From Streptomyces purpureus (GTDB taxonomy: Bacteria > Actinomycetota > Actinomycetes > Streptomycetales > Streptomycetaceae): a DNA stretch of 64,000 bases. Position 1 is the first letter of the stretch. Each line of letters starts with the position of its first letter. The stretch spans positions 118,008 through 182,007 of the forward strand of contig NZ_BMQQ01000008.1 of the NCBI RefSeq assembly GCF_014648195.1. Direction: 5' to 3'. The position numbers and the translations under genes are program-made. The notes under the pieces are model-generated. The model saw nothing but the letters and a program-made list of their open reading frames with translations. It made no database searches and was not told the origin of the DNA. Below, one piece after another: positions 29,485-37,831 of this stretch.

Positions 29485-30702
29485 TCAGCGCCGCCGCACG
29501 GCGAACAGCGCCGCGCCCGCCGCCACGACGCCCCCGCCCGCCGCCACCGACTCCCACGGCAGCGCGCACGCCAGCACCCCGCACCCCACCAGGCCGACCG
29601 CCGCCATGACCCGGCCCCGGCCACCCAGCGTCCAGGCCGAGGCGTTCGCGATCGCGTAGTACACGAGCACGCCGAACGACGAGAAACCGATCGCCCCGCG
29701 CACGTCCGCCGTCGCCGCCACCACAGCGACGACCACCCCCACCGCCAACTCCGCCCGGTGCGGGACGTGGAAGCGGGGGTGCACGGCGGCCAGGGCGGCC
29801 GGCAGGTGGCCGTCCCGGGCCATCGCCAGCGTCGTACGGGACACCCCGAGGATCAGCGCCAGCAGCGAGCCGAGCGCGGCCACCGCCGCGCCCACCCGCA
29901 CCACCGGCACGAGCCAGTGCGCTCCCGCCGCCCGCGCGGCGTCGGCGAGCGGGGCCACCGACCCGCCGAGCGCCTGCGCGCCCAGAACAGAGAGGACACA
30001 GACGGCCACAGTCGCATAGACGACCAGCGCGATCCCGAGCGCCAGCGGAATCGCGCGCGGAATGGTCCGGGCGGGATCCCGCACCTCCTCGCCCAGGGTC
30101 GCGATTCGCGCGTATCCGGCGAAGGCGAAGAAGAGCAGCCCCGCCGTCCCCAGCACCCCGCCCACCGACAGATCCCCGCCGAGCGCCAGCCGTCCGGCCT
30201 CGGCACGCCCCGACGACAGCGAGGAGACGACCACCGCCGCCAGTACGGCCAGAACGGCCGCCACGATCGCCCGGGTCAGCAGCGCCGACTTCTGAATCCC
30301 CCGGTAGTTCACGGCGGTCAGCGCCACCACCGCCGCGACGGCGACCGCGTGCGCCTGCCCCGGCCACACGTACGCCCCGACCGTCAGCGCCATCGCCGCG
30401 CACGACGCGGTCTTGCCGACGACGAAGCTCCAGCCCGCCAGATACCCCCAGAAAGGAGAGAGCTGTTCGCGACCGTACACATATGTGCCGCCCGACTTCG
30501 GATGGCGCGCGGCCAGCCGGGCCGACGCCATGGCGTTGCAGTACGCCACCACGGCGGCCAGCGCCAGGCCGAGCAGCAGCCCGGACCCGGCCTCCTGCGC
30601 CGCCGGCCCCAGCGCCACGAAGATGCCCGCGCCCACCATCGAGCCGAGGCCCACGACGACCGCGTCGAACACGCCCAGCGACCGTCGCAGTTCCTGTGTC
30701 AT
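29485..30702 (-). CDS. Amino-acid permease (APC superfamily)
   Basis: 405 residues, about 11-12 hydrophobic segments. The first segment has VVVGLGSMVGAGIFVALGP, the APC substrate-binding helix 1 motif, followed by AYCNAMASARLAARHPKSGGTYVYGREQLSPFWGYLAGWSF. Closest type is the cationic/neutral amino-acid transporter group. Substrate cannot be stated. It is a single gene on the minus strand, divergent from the small membrane protein at 30799. Confidence 0.88.
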   Translation of the reverse strand: MTQELRRSLGVFDAVVVGLGSMVGAGIFVALGPAAQEAGSGLLLGLALAAVVAYCNAMASARLAARHPKSGGTYVYGREQLSPFWGYLAGWSFVVGKTASCAAMALTVGAYVWPGQAHAVAVAAVVALTAVNYRGIQKSALLTRAIVAAVLAVLAAVVVSSLSSGRAEAGRLALGGDLSVGGVLGTAGLLFFAFAGYARIATLGEEVRDPARTIPRAIPLALGIALVVYATVAVCVLSVLGAQALGGSVAPLADAARAAGAHWLVPVVRVGAAVAALGSLLALILGVSRTTLAMARDGHLPAALAAVHPRFHVPHRAELAVGVVVAVVAATADVRGAIGFSSFGVLVYYAIANASAWTLGGRGRVMAAVGLVGCGVLACALPWESVAAGGGVVAAGAALFAVRRR

Positions 30703-30798
30703 GGGCCGCACCCTACTGACCACCGCAACCACGCGGTCGACCGAGCGCGTCCTCCAGGGCAGCACGGCACGCAAGGCCACGAAAGGCAGGTTCACAGC

Positions 30799-31068
30799 AT
30801 GGGCATCATCAGCTGGATCGTTCTCGGGCTGCTCGCGGGCGTCATAGCCAAGGTCCTGCTCCCGGGCCGCGACCCGGGCGGCCTGATCGGCACGACCCTC
30901 ATCGGCGTCGCCGGCGCCTTCGTCGGCGGCTGGATCTCCGCCCGCTTCCTCGACCGCCCGATCAACGCCCAGTTCTACGACGGCGCCACCTGGATATCCG
31001 CCATCGGCGGCGCGCTCGTGCTCCTGATCGCGTACCGGATCCTGTTCGGGCACTCCCGCTCCCGCTGA
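30799..31068 (+). CDS. GlsB/YeaQ/YmgE-family small membrane protein
   Basis: 89 residues, three hydrophobic segments: MGIISWIVLGLLAGVIAKVLLPGRDPGGLIGTTLIGVAGAFVGGWI is the family signature (transglycosylase-associated). The family is stress-induced in many bacteria, with unknown biochemical function. Convergent with alkB, only 15 nt apart, with no room for a terminator. Confidence 0.9.
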   Translation: MGIISWIVLGLLAGVIAKVLLPGRDPGGLIGTTLIGVAGAFVGGWISARFLDRPINAQFYDGATWISAIGGALVLLIAYRILFGHSRSR

Positions 31069-31083
31069 CCGCCCGCCAGGGCG

Positions 31084-31719
31084 TCAGGAGAGCCCGGTCT
31101 CCCGCAAGGTGATGTTGAGCCGCCCGGCCAGCCCCAGGGCCGGATCGGCCGTCCCGCCGTACACCTTCGGGACCCCGTGGTACGCGAACCGCGAAGGCCC
31201 GCCGAAGACGAACAGATCGCCGGAGACCAACTCGACGTCGGTGTACGGCCGTCCACGGTTCTCGGTGTTCCCGAACCGGAACACGCACGTGTCGCCGAGG
31301 CTCAGCGAAACCACCGGGGCGCCGGAGCGCTCCTCCCTGTCCCGGTGCATGCCCATCTTCGCGCCGGCGCCTGCGTCGTAGAAGTTCACCAGCGCCGTGT
31401 CCGGCGCGTAGCCACCGTGCTCCCCGTACGCCGCTACCAGCGCCTCCCGCCCCAACCCGGCCAACCACGCCGGGAGTTCGGCTGTGCCCGGCACATAGCG
31501 GTACGGCTCCCACCGCCACCCCAGGCAGAGGGTCTGTACGGACATCACGCCCCCGCCCGGCAGCACGGTGTGCTGGAACGGCACGGGACCGCGGCCCCAC
31601 TCCCGGCAGGCCGCGACCAGCTCCCGCTGTCGCTCGGCGGAGAGCCATCCGGGCACATGCACGGCACCCGGGGCGACCTCCGCCCGCGCCCGCTCGACCG
31701 GGAACAGCCCCTCGGTCAC
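31084..31719 (-). CDS. alkB: Alpha-ketoglutarate-dependent DNA-alkylation dioxygenase AlkB
   Basis: 211 residues. The Fe(II) site H-x-D is in KMGMHRDREE, and the 2-oxoglutarate region follows in FRFGNTENRGRPYTDVELVSGDLFVFGGPSRFAYHGV with the distal His. AlkB oxidatively removes methyl groups from 1-methyladenine and 3-methylcytosine. Its ATG overlaps the stop of ogt by 4 nt, giving a two-gene alkylation-repair operon. Confidence 0.93.
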   Translation of the reverse strand: MTEGLFPVERARAEVAPGAVHVPGWLSAERQRELVAACREWGRGPVPFQHTVLPGGGVMSVQTLCLGWRWEPYRYVPGTAELPAWLAGLGREALVAAYGEHGGYAPDTALVNFYDAGAGAKMGMHRDREERSGAPVVSLSLGDTCVFRFGNTENRGRPYTDVELVSGDLFVFGGPSRFAYHGVPKVYGGTADPALGLAGRLNITLRETGLS

Positions 31720-32213
31720 GGCGCGAGCGCGCCTTCGAGACCGAGCAGCCGCTCCTTGCGCTCAAGGCCGGCCGCGTATCCCCGAAGGCTGCCGTCGGCC
31801 CCGATCACCCGGTGGCAGGGCCGCACGACCAGCAGCGGATTGCGCCCGATCGCCGTCCCCACGGCCCGCACGCCCGCCCCGGCGGACCCGACGCGCCGGG
31901 CGATCTCCCCGTACGAGACGGTGGCCCCGTACGGGATCTCCTCCAGCGCCTGCCAGACCCGCCGCTGGAAGTCGCTGCCCCCGCCGGCGTACGTGATGTC
32001 GAAGCCGGTCCGCCGCCCGGCGAAGTAGTCGGCCAACTGGGCGGCGATCTCCTCGAAGGCCTCCGGGGCGCGCAGCCAGCCGTCCCGGACGACCGCGGCG
32101 CCCTTCTGCCCGGGCAGCGACAGCGAGACCAGGGCGGTCCCGCCGTCCTCGGTCACCTCGCCGACCAGCAGCATCTCGCCCAGAGGCCCGTCGACGACCG
32201 TGTACACCGTCAT
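31716..32213 (-). CDS. ogt: Methylated-DNA-[protein]-cysteine S-methyltransferase
   Basis: 165 residues. Active-site P-C-H-R-V is in NPLLVVRPCHRVIGADGSLRGYAAGLERKERLL, preceded by FQRRVWQALEEIPYGATVSYGEIARRVG, the DNA-binding part. It repairs O6-methylguanine by suicide transfer to the cysteine. No Ada-type N-terminal domain is present. It is transcribed ahead of alkB and coupled to it. Confidence 0.93.
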   Translation of the reverse strand: MTVYTVVDGPLGEMLLVGEVTEDGGTALVSLSLPGQKGAAVVRDGWLRAPEAFEEIAAQLADYFAGRRTGFDITYAGGGSDFQRRVWQALEEIPYGATVSYGEIARRVGSAGAGVRAVGTAIGRNPLLVVRPCHRVIGADGSLRGYAAGLERKERLLGLEGALAP

Positions 32214-32400
32214 GGCCCGCTCCTTCCCGTGTCCCCGCTGTTCCTCGCTCCGATCCCAGTCTGCGACCGCGCCGCCCACCGGAGCTGGCGGAATTCGGAC
32301 ATCGCGTCCCGGGCCCCGGGCGGCGGGCACAGGGCGGGGGCGGCGCGGCCGAGCCGCGTCCGCCCCCGAAGACGCCCGAGGTCCCGCCGAGCCGGGAGGG

Positions 32401-32889
32401 TCAGCGGTAGTTCACGAACTGGATCGCGAAGTCCAGGTCCTTGCCCTTCAGCAGCTGCTGGACGGCCTGCAGGTCGTCCCGGCTCTTGGAGCTGACGCGG
32501 AGCTCGTCGCCCTGGACCTGCGCCTTGACGCCCTTCGGGCCCTCGTCACGGATGATCTTCGCGACCTTCTTGGCGTTCTCCTGGGAGATGCCCTCCTCGA
32601 TCGTGGCGAAGATCTTGTACTCCTTGCCCGACAGCTGCGGCTCGCCGGCGTCCAGCGCCTTCAGCGAGATTCCGCGCTTGACCAGCTTGGTCTCGAAGAC
32701 GTCGAGGATGGCCTTGACGCGCTCCTCGGAGTTCGCCTCCATCAGGATCTTCTCGCCGGACCAGGAGATCGAGGCCCCGACGTTCTTGAAGTCGTAGCGC
32801 TGCGAGATCTCCTTCGCGGCCTGGTTGAGGGCGTTGTCGACCTCCTGCCGCTCGACCTTCGAGACGATGTCGAAACTGGAGTCGGCCAT
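32401..32889 (-). CDS. YajQ-family nucleotide-binding protein
   Basis: 162 residues, full family length. Starts [23 protein letters not shown] and continues with [43 protein letters not shown], all typical of YajQ/DUF520. Family members bind nucleotides, and one in Xanthomonas binds cyclic di-GMP. Role here unknown. AAGGAG precedes ATG 32889. Confidence 0.93.
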   Translation of the reverse strand: MADSSFDIVSKVERQEVDNALNQAAKEISQRYDFKNVGASISWSGEKILMEANSEERVKAILDVFETKLVKRGISLKALDAGEPQLSGKEYKIFATIEEGISQENAKKVAKIIRDEGPKGVKAQVQGDELRVSSKSRDDLQAVQQLLKGKDLDFAIQFVNYR

Positions 32890-33092
32890 GTCCTGTGGCT
32901 CCTTGTATCGGGTGCGTAGAGGTTGCGTGGCGGCGCGACGGGCTGCCCGCACCACCACCGCAAAGCCTAGCCACCCGCACCCGCCCCAGGCGCTGATCAA
33001 TCCGGTGGCGAAGCACCCCCGGGCATCAGGTATCGTTTACGTCGTTGCCACGGAGCACCGCCCAAAAGCGGACCTCTCGGCAGCAATCCCAT

Positions 33093-33174
33093 GGCGGTGT
33101 GCCCGAGTGGCCAATGGGAGCGGACTGTAAATCCGTCGGCTTAGCCTACCCAGGTTCGAATCCTGGCGCCGCCA
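33093..33174 (+). tRNA. tRNA-Tyr (GTA)
   Basis: An 82-nt class II tRNA with long variable arm. Acceptor strands 33093-33099 and 33167-33173 pair with one wobble; anticodon loop CTGTAAA reads GTA; T arm CCAGG-TTCGAAT-CCTGG at 33150-33166. CCA is not encoded. Confidence 0.96.
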
Positions 33175-33184
33175 CGCGAGTGAG

Positions 33185-33226
33185 ACCCCCGTTCATCTGC
33201 GGAAACGCAGTGAGCGGGGGTTTTCT
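33185..33226 (+). terminator. Rho-independent terminator of tRNA-Tyr
   Basis: Long stem (33185-33201 with 33206-33221, one bulge) closed by a GAAA tetraloop and followed by a T run at 33221-33224, 11 nt after the tRNA. Confidence 0.88.
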
Positions 33227-33255
33227 CGTTCAGGCGGAGCCCGGGGGAGGAGAGC

Positions 33256-33585
33256 ATGGCGCTGGCCCGGAAGAAGTCGCGGACCGTCGTCGTCGACGGG
33301 GTCACTTACCGGTGGCGGGTGCGGCGGCGGCCGACGTACAGCCAGGGCATGGGGTGGAGCACGCTGGCGTACGCCGTCGCGCGCGCGGAGGAGCCCGGGA
33401 GCACGCTGCTCGTGCGGACCGGCAGGGCGCATCCGGGGCAGTGGTTGGGCGGGCCGGGCGCCGTCGTGCTGCCAGGGGAGGTCGCACGGGCCGTGCGGAC
33501 CGGGATCGCTGCCGGGTGGCGGCCGGAGCGGGCCGGCGTGCCCGTGCGGGTCGAGCTCGACTCCACGCCGCCCGACCCCGGCTAG
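33256..33585 (+). CDS. Conserved hypothetical protein
   Basis: 109 residues, basic at the start (MALARKKSRTVVVDGVTYRWRVRRRPTY) and without membrane segments. GGGGGAGGAGAG lies just ahead of ATG 33256. I do not assign a function. Its last 4 nt overlap the end of the convergent GyrI-like gene. Confidence 0.7.
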   Translation: MALARKKSRTVVVDGVTYRWRVRRRPTYSQGMGWSTLAYAVARAEEPGSTLLVRTGRAHPGQWLGGPGAVVLPGEVARAVRTGIAAGWRPERAGVPVRVELDSTPPDPG

Positions 33586-34145
33586 GTGCCCGGGGGCCTG
33601 TCGGCCAGCCGGAACGCCAGTTCCGTCTCCCACCGCGCCGGATCCGGCTCCACCCGGGGGTCCGTGCGGTACGACTCGATGCGGCAGCCCCAGCGTTCGG
33701 CGCCGTCCGGCTCACGGATCATGTCCCACTCCAGGCCGCGCGCCGCCGCCCACGCGCGCAGTGCCTCGGCCGCGGCGAACAGGCCGTCCGGGTGGCCCAG
33801 GTGACGGGCCGTCACGTACCGGCCCGCCGGCAGGACCGCCACGCCGATGTCGCCCTCCGGTTCGGGGGCCTCGGCGACCGGGACGCCCGCCTCGACGTCG
33901 GACTCACCGGTCATGTCCACGGTGTTGAAGCGGAAGAACGGCGCGTCCGTCACCTCGATGCCCCGGTTCATCAGCCAGCCGATCAGTTCGGGCAGCCGGT
34001 CCGCGATCTCGGCGAAGCCGTCCATCCGCACCGAGCGGCGCACGAACACGTATGGCTGCTCGGCGCGTTCCACCACCTGGATCGACGCCTGGTTCGACGC
34101 CTCGGCCGACGTCGCGACCGACGCGGGGTCCGGGTCCGTACCCAT
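33582..34145 (-). CDS. GyrI-like effector-binding domain protein
   Basis: 187 residues. The pattern VVERAEQPYVFVRRSVRMDGFAEIADRLPELIGWLMNRGIEVTDAPFFRFNTVDM and later GVPVAE...LPAGRYVTARHLGHPDGL resembles AraC effector-binding/GyrI-like domains, which bind small hydrophobic ligands. No DNA-binding domain is attached. It follows the SDR gene at 34149 by only 3 nt and is likely in an operon with it. Confidence 0.75.
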   Translation of the reverse strand: MGTDPDPASVATSAEASNQASIQVVERAEQPYVFVRRSVRMDGFAEIADRLPELIGWLMNRGIEVTDAPFFRFNTVDMTGESDVEAGVPVAEAPEPEGDIGVAVLPAGRYVTARHLGHPDGLFAAAEALRAWAAARGLEWDMIREPDGAERWGCRIESYRTDPRVEPDPARWETELAFRLADRPPGT

Positions 34146-34148
34146 CGC

Positions 34149-34805
34149 TCAGTTGCCCGCCACGTCCTTGACCGCCACCGCCACAGGGATCGACCCGCCG
34201 ACGACCTCCAGGGTCAGGCCGGCCGTCGCGGGGGTCTCCAGGAGCTCGGCCAGCACCGCCGCCACGTCGTCCCGGGGAATCGGGCCCCGGCCCGTGGAGG
34301 CCCCCAGGCGGACCAGTCCCGTCCCCGCGTCGTCGGTGAGCATGCCGGGGCGCAGCACCGTCCAGTCCAGGCCCAGCTTGGCCCGTACGTAGTCGTCCGC
34401 GGCGCCCTTGGCGCGCAGATAGGCGTCGAAGACCTCGTCGCCCTGGCGGTTCGCGTCGGCGCCCATCGACGAGACCATGATCAGGCGCCGGGCGCCCGCC
34501 CGTTCCGCCGCTTCGGTGAAGAGCTGCGCGGCGGCCCGGTCCACCGTGTCCTTGCGTTCGGTGCCGCTGCCCGGTCCCGCGCCCGCCGCGAAGACCGCCG
34601 CGTCCGCACCCGCCAGGGCCCCCGTCACGTCCTCGATCGACGCCGACTCCAGATCCATGACGATCGGCTGGGCGCCCGCCTCCCGCAAGGCCTCCGCCTG
34701 GGCCGGTTCGCGGATCAGGCCCGCGACCTCGTGTCCGCTCGCCGAGAGCAGCCGCTCAAGGCGCAGCGCGATCTGACCATGTCCTCCAGCGATGACAATG
34801 CGCAT
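34149..34805 (-). CDS. NAD(P)-binding SDR/NmrA-like protein
   Basis: 218 residues. The Rossmann motif GGHGQIALRLERLL starts at residue 7, and MVSSMGAD provides the typical central strand; the later LRPGMLTDDAGTGLV matches the YwnB/atypical SDR group. No Tyr-x-x-x-Lys catalytic pair is seen. Substrate unknown. ATG 34805 places the nucleotide fold at the start. Confidence 0.85.
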   Translation of the reverse strand: MRIVIAGGHGQIALRLERLLSASGHEVAGLIREPAQAEALREAGAQPIVMDLESASIEDVTGALAGADAAVFAAGAGPGSGTERKDTVDRAAAQLFTEAAERAGARRLIMVSSMGADANRQGDEVFDAYLRAKGAADDYVRAKLGLDWTVLRPGMLTDDAGTGLVRLGASTGRGPIPRDDVAAVLAELLETPATAGLTLEVVGGSIPVAVAVKDVAGN

Positions 34806-34854
34806 GCTCACGACCGTACGTCGCCACGGCGGAATCCGCGCAGGGAGCGGCCGT

Positions 34855-36096
34855 TCAGGGACCTGTCTCCGGGCGGCTCTGGCGCGGCAGGTCCAGCGCC
34901 GCCGCCGAGTCGCAGTACTCCCGCACCGCGCTGGTCCGGGCCACCACCCGGCCACGGTGCACCACGATCCGGCTGTAGGCGAGCGACAGGACGCCCGAGA
35001 GCCGCTCGCCGCGCACCGCCAGGAGCTCGGCGGGGAATCCCGCCTCCACCCGCACCTCCGCGAGCCCCATGGCCGCCCGTGAGGCGGCGCTCACCGCCCC
35101 GTACGCCTCCGCCGCCGACATCCCGCTCTGCGAGGCCAGCAGATACGCGGCCTCCAGGGGGTCGCCGCGGCCCACCGGGTTCGACACGTCCCGCAGCGCC
35201 CCGCTGCCCGCCGCCACCCGCACCCCGGCCGCGCGCAGCAGCCGTACGGGCGCGGTGCCCCGCAACTCCGTACCCCCGCAGCCGCCCTGGGGCAGGCAGA
35301 CCACGGTCACGCCGGCCGCCGCGAGCTGGTCCGCCGCCCGCGCGGCGATGTCCGAGGGCAGCCGGGCGAGCCCGGCGCACGGGCCGATCGTCACGCCGGG
35401 CCGCAGCCCGCCCGCCATCGCCGCGAGCCGGGCCAGCCGGGCCGGGTCGTCACCGTCCGTGTGCAGATCGACGGGGCAGCCGTGTTCGGCGGCGATTTCC
35501 AGGACCGCCTCCGTGTACCCGGCCGGGTCGGGATCCAGGTCCGGGCAGCCGCCCACCACGCCCGCCCCCATCTTCACCGCGTCGCGCAGCATGGCCAGCC
35601 CGTCCGCCCCGGCCATCCCGGTGAGCAGTCGGGGCATGGCGACCGCCGTGAGGTCGACCAGCCCGCGCAGCGAGCGCCGGGCCTGCAGGACCGCCTCCAG
35701 GGGGCCGACCTCCTGCACGTCGTCGATCCGTACCTGCGCGCGCAGGGCGGTCGCGCCGTGTCCGAGCTGGAGCAGCGCGGCCTCGGTGGCCCGCCGCTGC
35801 ACCTCCTCGGTGGCGTACGAGACGGGGCCGGGGAAGTCGGCGCTGAGTGCGGTGTCGGCGTGGGCGTGCGGCTCGGCGGGGGCCGGCAGCAGCAGATATC
35901 CGGCGAGGTCGACCCGGCCGCCGAGCGCCGTGAGGCTGCCCGCGGTGCCGACGGCCTCGATCCGTCCCCCGGCGAGGCGTACGTCGACGGTCCGCCCGTC
36001 GGTCAGGCGGGCGCCGCAGAGCAGCAGCGAGGTGGTGTCCGCGGTGGTGGCGGCACGGTCGTCCGGGGGCTGCGGCTGCTGACTGTCGGCGGACAT
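34855..36096 (-). CDS. Amidohydrolase-fold protein with degenerate active site
   Basis: 413 residues from ATG 36096 (AGGAG close upstream). The layout is that of cytosine-deaminase-like amidohydrolases: N-terminal beta sandwich, then EPHAHAD carrying the H-x-H pair, VDLHTDGDD with the next His, and a C-terminal GMSAAEAYGAVSAASRAAMGL / GFPAELLAV block. Compared with E. coli cytosine deaminase as I remember it, the catalytic Glu in HxDE is Gly, the fourth His (SH) is replaced by Gly-Pro in TIGPCAG, and the catalytic Asp (GxDxxxD) is Gly in AGSGALRD. Probably not a hydrolase; perhaps a binding protein. It is upstream of the SDR and GyrI-like genes on the same strand. Confidence 0.82.
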   Translation of the reverse strand: MSADSQQPQPPDDRAATTADTTSLLLCGARLTDGRTVDVRLAGGRIEAVGTAGSLTALGGRVDLAGYLLLPAPAEPHAHADTALSADFPGPVSYATEEVQRRATEAALLQLGHGATALRAQVRIDDVQEVGPLEAVLQARRSLRGLVDLTAVAMPRLLTGMAGADGLAMLRDAVKMGAGVVGGCPDLDPDPAGYTEAVLEIAAEHGCPVDLHTDGDDPARLARLAAMAGGLRPGVTIGPCAGLARLPSDIAARAADQLAAAGVTVVCLPQGGCGGTELRGTAPVRLLRAAGVRVAAGSGALRDVSNPVGRGDPLEAAYLLASQSGMSAAEAYGAVSAASRAAMGLAEVRVEAGFPAELLAVRGERLSGVLSLAYSRIVVHRGRVVARTSAVREYCDSAAALDLPRQSRPETGP

Positions 36097-36332
36097 CGCG
36101 CTCCTGTGGGGCTCGGGCGTTCTGTGCAAGATCACGAGCGTGGGTCGAGCCTAGGGGCGCCCCGAGCGGCCATCGAGGAGGAGCGCAATAGTCGTACCGG
36201 TGAGGCCACGAGTGGCGTACGAGGCGCAGGTGACGACGGTCGGATGACGTCCCGGCGGCGGTCTGGCGACCGGGGGGCAGCGGGCCGGGGCGGGCCGTCC
36301 GGGCGCGTCGGAAGAGCGGTGGCGAAACGGAT

Positions 36333-36360
36333 TTGGGCGATGGGTACCCGACCGTGTAAT
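36333..36360 (+). promoter_or_regulatory. Candidate promoter of the tRNA-Thr/tRNA-Met unit
   Basis: TTGGGC (36333-36338), 16-nt spacer, TGTAAT (36355-36360), ending 13 nt before the tRNA-Thr gene. The spacing fits a housekeeping sigma-factor promoter starting just ahead of the mature tRNA. The rest of 36097-36373 is non-coding. Confidence 0.6.
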
Positions 36361-36373
36361 GTCTTCATCGCTC

Positions 36374-36446
36374 GCCCCAATAGCTCAGTCGGTAGAGCGT
36401 CTCCATGGTAAGGAGAAGGTCTACGGTTCGATTCCGTATTGGGGCT
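36374..36446 (+). tRNA. tRNA-Thr (GGT)
   Basis: 73 nt. Acceptor GCCCCAA pairs with TTGGGGC; anticodon loop ATGGTAA in a TCTCC/GGAGA stem gives GGT; T arm TACGG-TTCGATT-CCGTA. Discriminator T, no encoded CCA. Confidence 0.95.
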
Positions 36447-36460
36447 CTGGTGTCGGGGAA

Positions 36461-36478
36461 CCTCACCTTCGGGTGAGG
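36461..36478 (+). other. UUCG stem-loop between tRNA genes
   Basis: CCTCACC and GGTGAGG pair perfectly around a TTCG tetraloop in the 46-nt spacer between tRNA-Thr and tRNA-Met. It may guide processing or partly terminate transcription. Confidence 0.6.
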
Positions 36479-36492
36479 GGATCCTTCATCAA

Positions 36493-36565
36493 AGCGGTGT
36501 AGCTCAGTCGGTAGAGCAAGCGGCTCATAATCGCTGTGTCACCGGTTCAAGTCCGGTCACCGCTA
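36493..36565 (+). tRNA. tRNA-Met (CAT), elongator type
   Basis: 73 nt. Acceptor AGCGGTG pairs fully with CACCGCT; anticodon loop CTCATAA gives CAT; T arm ACCGG-TTCAAGT-CCGGT. The fully paired first acceptor base pair and lack of the GGG/CCC anticodon stem argue for elongator rather than initiator Met (or an Ile2 precursor, which cannot be excluded by eye). Confidence 0.9.
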
Positions 36566-36570
36566 CACAC

Positions 36571-36608
36571 AGTAGCCGATTGCTGGGTCGGTCCATCGAT
36601 CGGCTACT
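36571..36608 (+). terminator. Terminator after the tRNA pair
   Basis: A perfect 10-bp inverted repeat (36571-36580 with 36599-36608), 18-nt loop, then CTTTCTT. It lies between tRNA-Met and rpmG. Confidence 0.65.
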
Positions 36609-36653
36609 CTTTCTTGCGTTCATCCGTCCATCCGTCCGTCAAGGAGCACTCAC

Positions 36654-36818
36654 GTGGCTGCCACCGACGTCCGCCCGAAGATCACGCTGGCCTGCGTGGA
36701 GTGCAAGGAGCGGAACTACATCACCAAGAAGAACCGGCGTAACAACCCGGACCGTCTTGAGATGAAGAAGCACTGCCCGCGCTGCAACTCGCACACCGCG
36801 CACCGCGAAACGCGTTAA
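36654..36818 (+). CDS. rpmG: Ribosomal protein bL33
   Basis: 54 residues: a small basic zinc-ribbon protein of the large subunit. Two Cys pairs are present, CVEC and CPRC (Cys+ form), with [19 protein letters not shown] between. GTG 36654 has AAGGAG 7 nt upstream. The tRNA-Met/rpmG position ahead of hadA matches other actinobacteria. A strong stem-loop follows the stop. Confidence 0.95.
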
Positions 36819-36829
36819 TCAGGCTCGAT

Positions 36830-36863
36830 CACGAGGCCGTCCCCATCAGGGGGCGGCCTCGTG
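36830..36863 (+). terminator. Terminator after rpmG
   Basis: 15-bp stem with one wobble (36830-36844 with 36849-36863) and ATCA loop, followed by T-rich sequence ending in a 7-T run just before hadA. Confidence 0.85.
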
Positions 36864-36904
36864 TCGTTTGTCGCCGTCATTTTTTTCCAGGAGGTAGCGA
36901 GTCC

Positions 36905-37357
36905 ATGGCCCTCGACCAGTCCTTCGTGGGGCGGAGCTATCCGCCCACCGCGCCGTACGAGGTCGGCCGGGAAAAGATCCGGGAGTTCGCCGAGGCGGTG
37001 GGAGACACCAATCCCGCCTACACCGATCAGGAAGCCGCCAAGGCGCTCGGCCACCCCGATGTGATCGCTCCGCCGACCTTCGTGTTCGCGATCACCTTCA
37101 AGGCGGCCGGCCTGGTGGTCGAAGACCCGCAGCTGGGGCTGGACTACAGCCGTGTGGTGCACGGCGACCAGAAGTTCGCGTACACCCGTCCCGTACGGGC
37201 CGGGGACCGGCTGAGCGTCACCTCCACCATCGAGGCGATCAAGTCGATGGCCGGCAACGACATCCTGGACGTCCGCGGTGAGGTGCACGACGAGTCCGGT
37301 GAGCACGTCGTGACCGCCTGGACCAAGCTCGTCGCCCGCGCGGCAGAGGGGGCCTGA
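36905..37357 (+). CDS. hadA: MaoC-like (3R)-hydroxyacyl dehydratase, HadA-type subunit
   Basis: 150 residues. N-terminal-type hot-dog fold: SYPPTAPYEVGREKIREFAEAVGDTNPAYTDQEAAKALGHPDVIAPPTFVF matches mycobacterial HadA (Rv0635). HadA subunits lack the catalytic Asp/His and bind the acyl chain. CAGGAGG sits 11 nt upstream. It is followed 2 nt later by hadB; the pair would form the heterodimer that dehydrates beta-hydroxyacyl-ACP or -CoA. Streptomycetes make no mycolic acid, so the substrate here is open. Confidence 0.85.
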   Translation: MALDQSFVGRSYPPTAPYEVGREKIREFAEAVGDTNPAYTDQEAAKALGHPDVIAPPTFVFAITFKAAGLVVEDPQLGLDYSRVVHGDQKFAYTRPVRAGDRLSVTSTIEAIKSMAGNDILDVRGEVHDESGEHVVTAWTKLVARAAEGA

Positions 37358-37359
37358 AC

Positions 37360-37788
37360 ATGACCGCGAAGATCGCTTATGCCGACGTCGAGGTCGGCAC
37401 CGAGCTGCCGGCGCAGTCCTTCCCGGTGACCCGCGCCACGCTCGTGCAGTACGCGGGCGCCTCCGGCGACTTCAACCCGATCCACTGGAACGAGAAGTTC
37501 GCCGTCGAGGTCGGGCTCCCGGACGTCATCGCGCACGGCATGTTCACCATGGCCGAGGCCATCCGTGTCGTCACGGACTGGGCCGGCGACCCGGGCGCGG
37601 TCGTCGAGTACGGTGTGCGCTTCACCAAGCCCGTGGTCGTGCCCAACGACGACAAGGGCGCGCTCATCGAGGTCAGCGCCAAGGTCGCGGCCAAGCTGGA
37701 CGACCAGCGGGTGCGGGTCGACCTGACGGCGACCTCGGCGGGCCAGAAGGTGCTGGGCATGTCCCGCGCGGTCGTCCGGCTCGCCTGA
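37360..37788 (+). CDS. hadB: MaoC-like (3R)-hydroxyacyl dehydratase, HadB-type subunit
   Basis: 142 residues with the hydratase-2 motif: Asp37 and His42 in ASGDFNPIHWNE are the catalytic pair, and AHGMFTMA forms the oxyanion side. Matches mycobacterial HadB (Rv0636). Second gene of the hadAB pair. The stop is followed by a GC hairpin at 37806-37830. Confidence 0.88.
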   Translation: MTAKIAYADVEVGTELPAQSFPVTRATLVQYAGASGDFNPIHWNEKFAVEVGLPDVIAHGMFTMAEAIRVVTDWAGDPGAVVEYGVRFTKPVVVPNDDKGALIEVSAKVAAKLDDQRVRVDLTATSAGQKVLGMSRAVVRLA

Positions 37789-37805
37789 GCCCGTACGACG
37801 TGGAC

Positions 37806-37830
37806 GGGGCGGCGCTGTCGGTGCCGCCCC
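37806..37830 (+). terminator. Stem-loop after hadB
   Basis: GGGGCGGC (37806-37813) pairs exactly with GCCGCCCC (37823-37830), loop 9 nt, 18 nt after the hadB stop. Its presence argues against starting murB upstream of it. Confidence 0.65.
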
Positions 37831-37831
37831 G

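Noticed and set aside
33006..33036. A tRNA-Tyr promoter (TGGCGA...TATCGT)
   Set aside because: The 19-nt spacing and poor -35 match are too weak to call.
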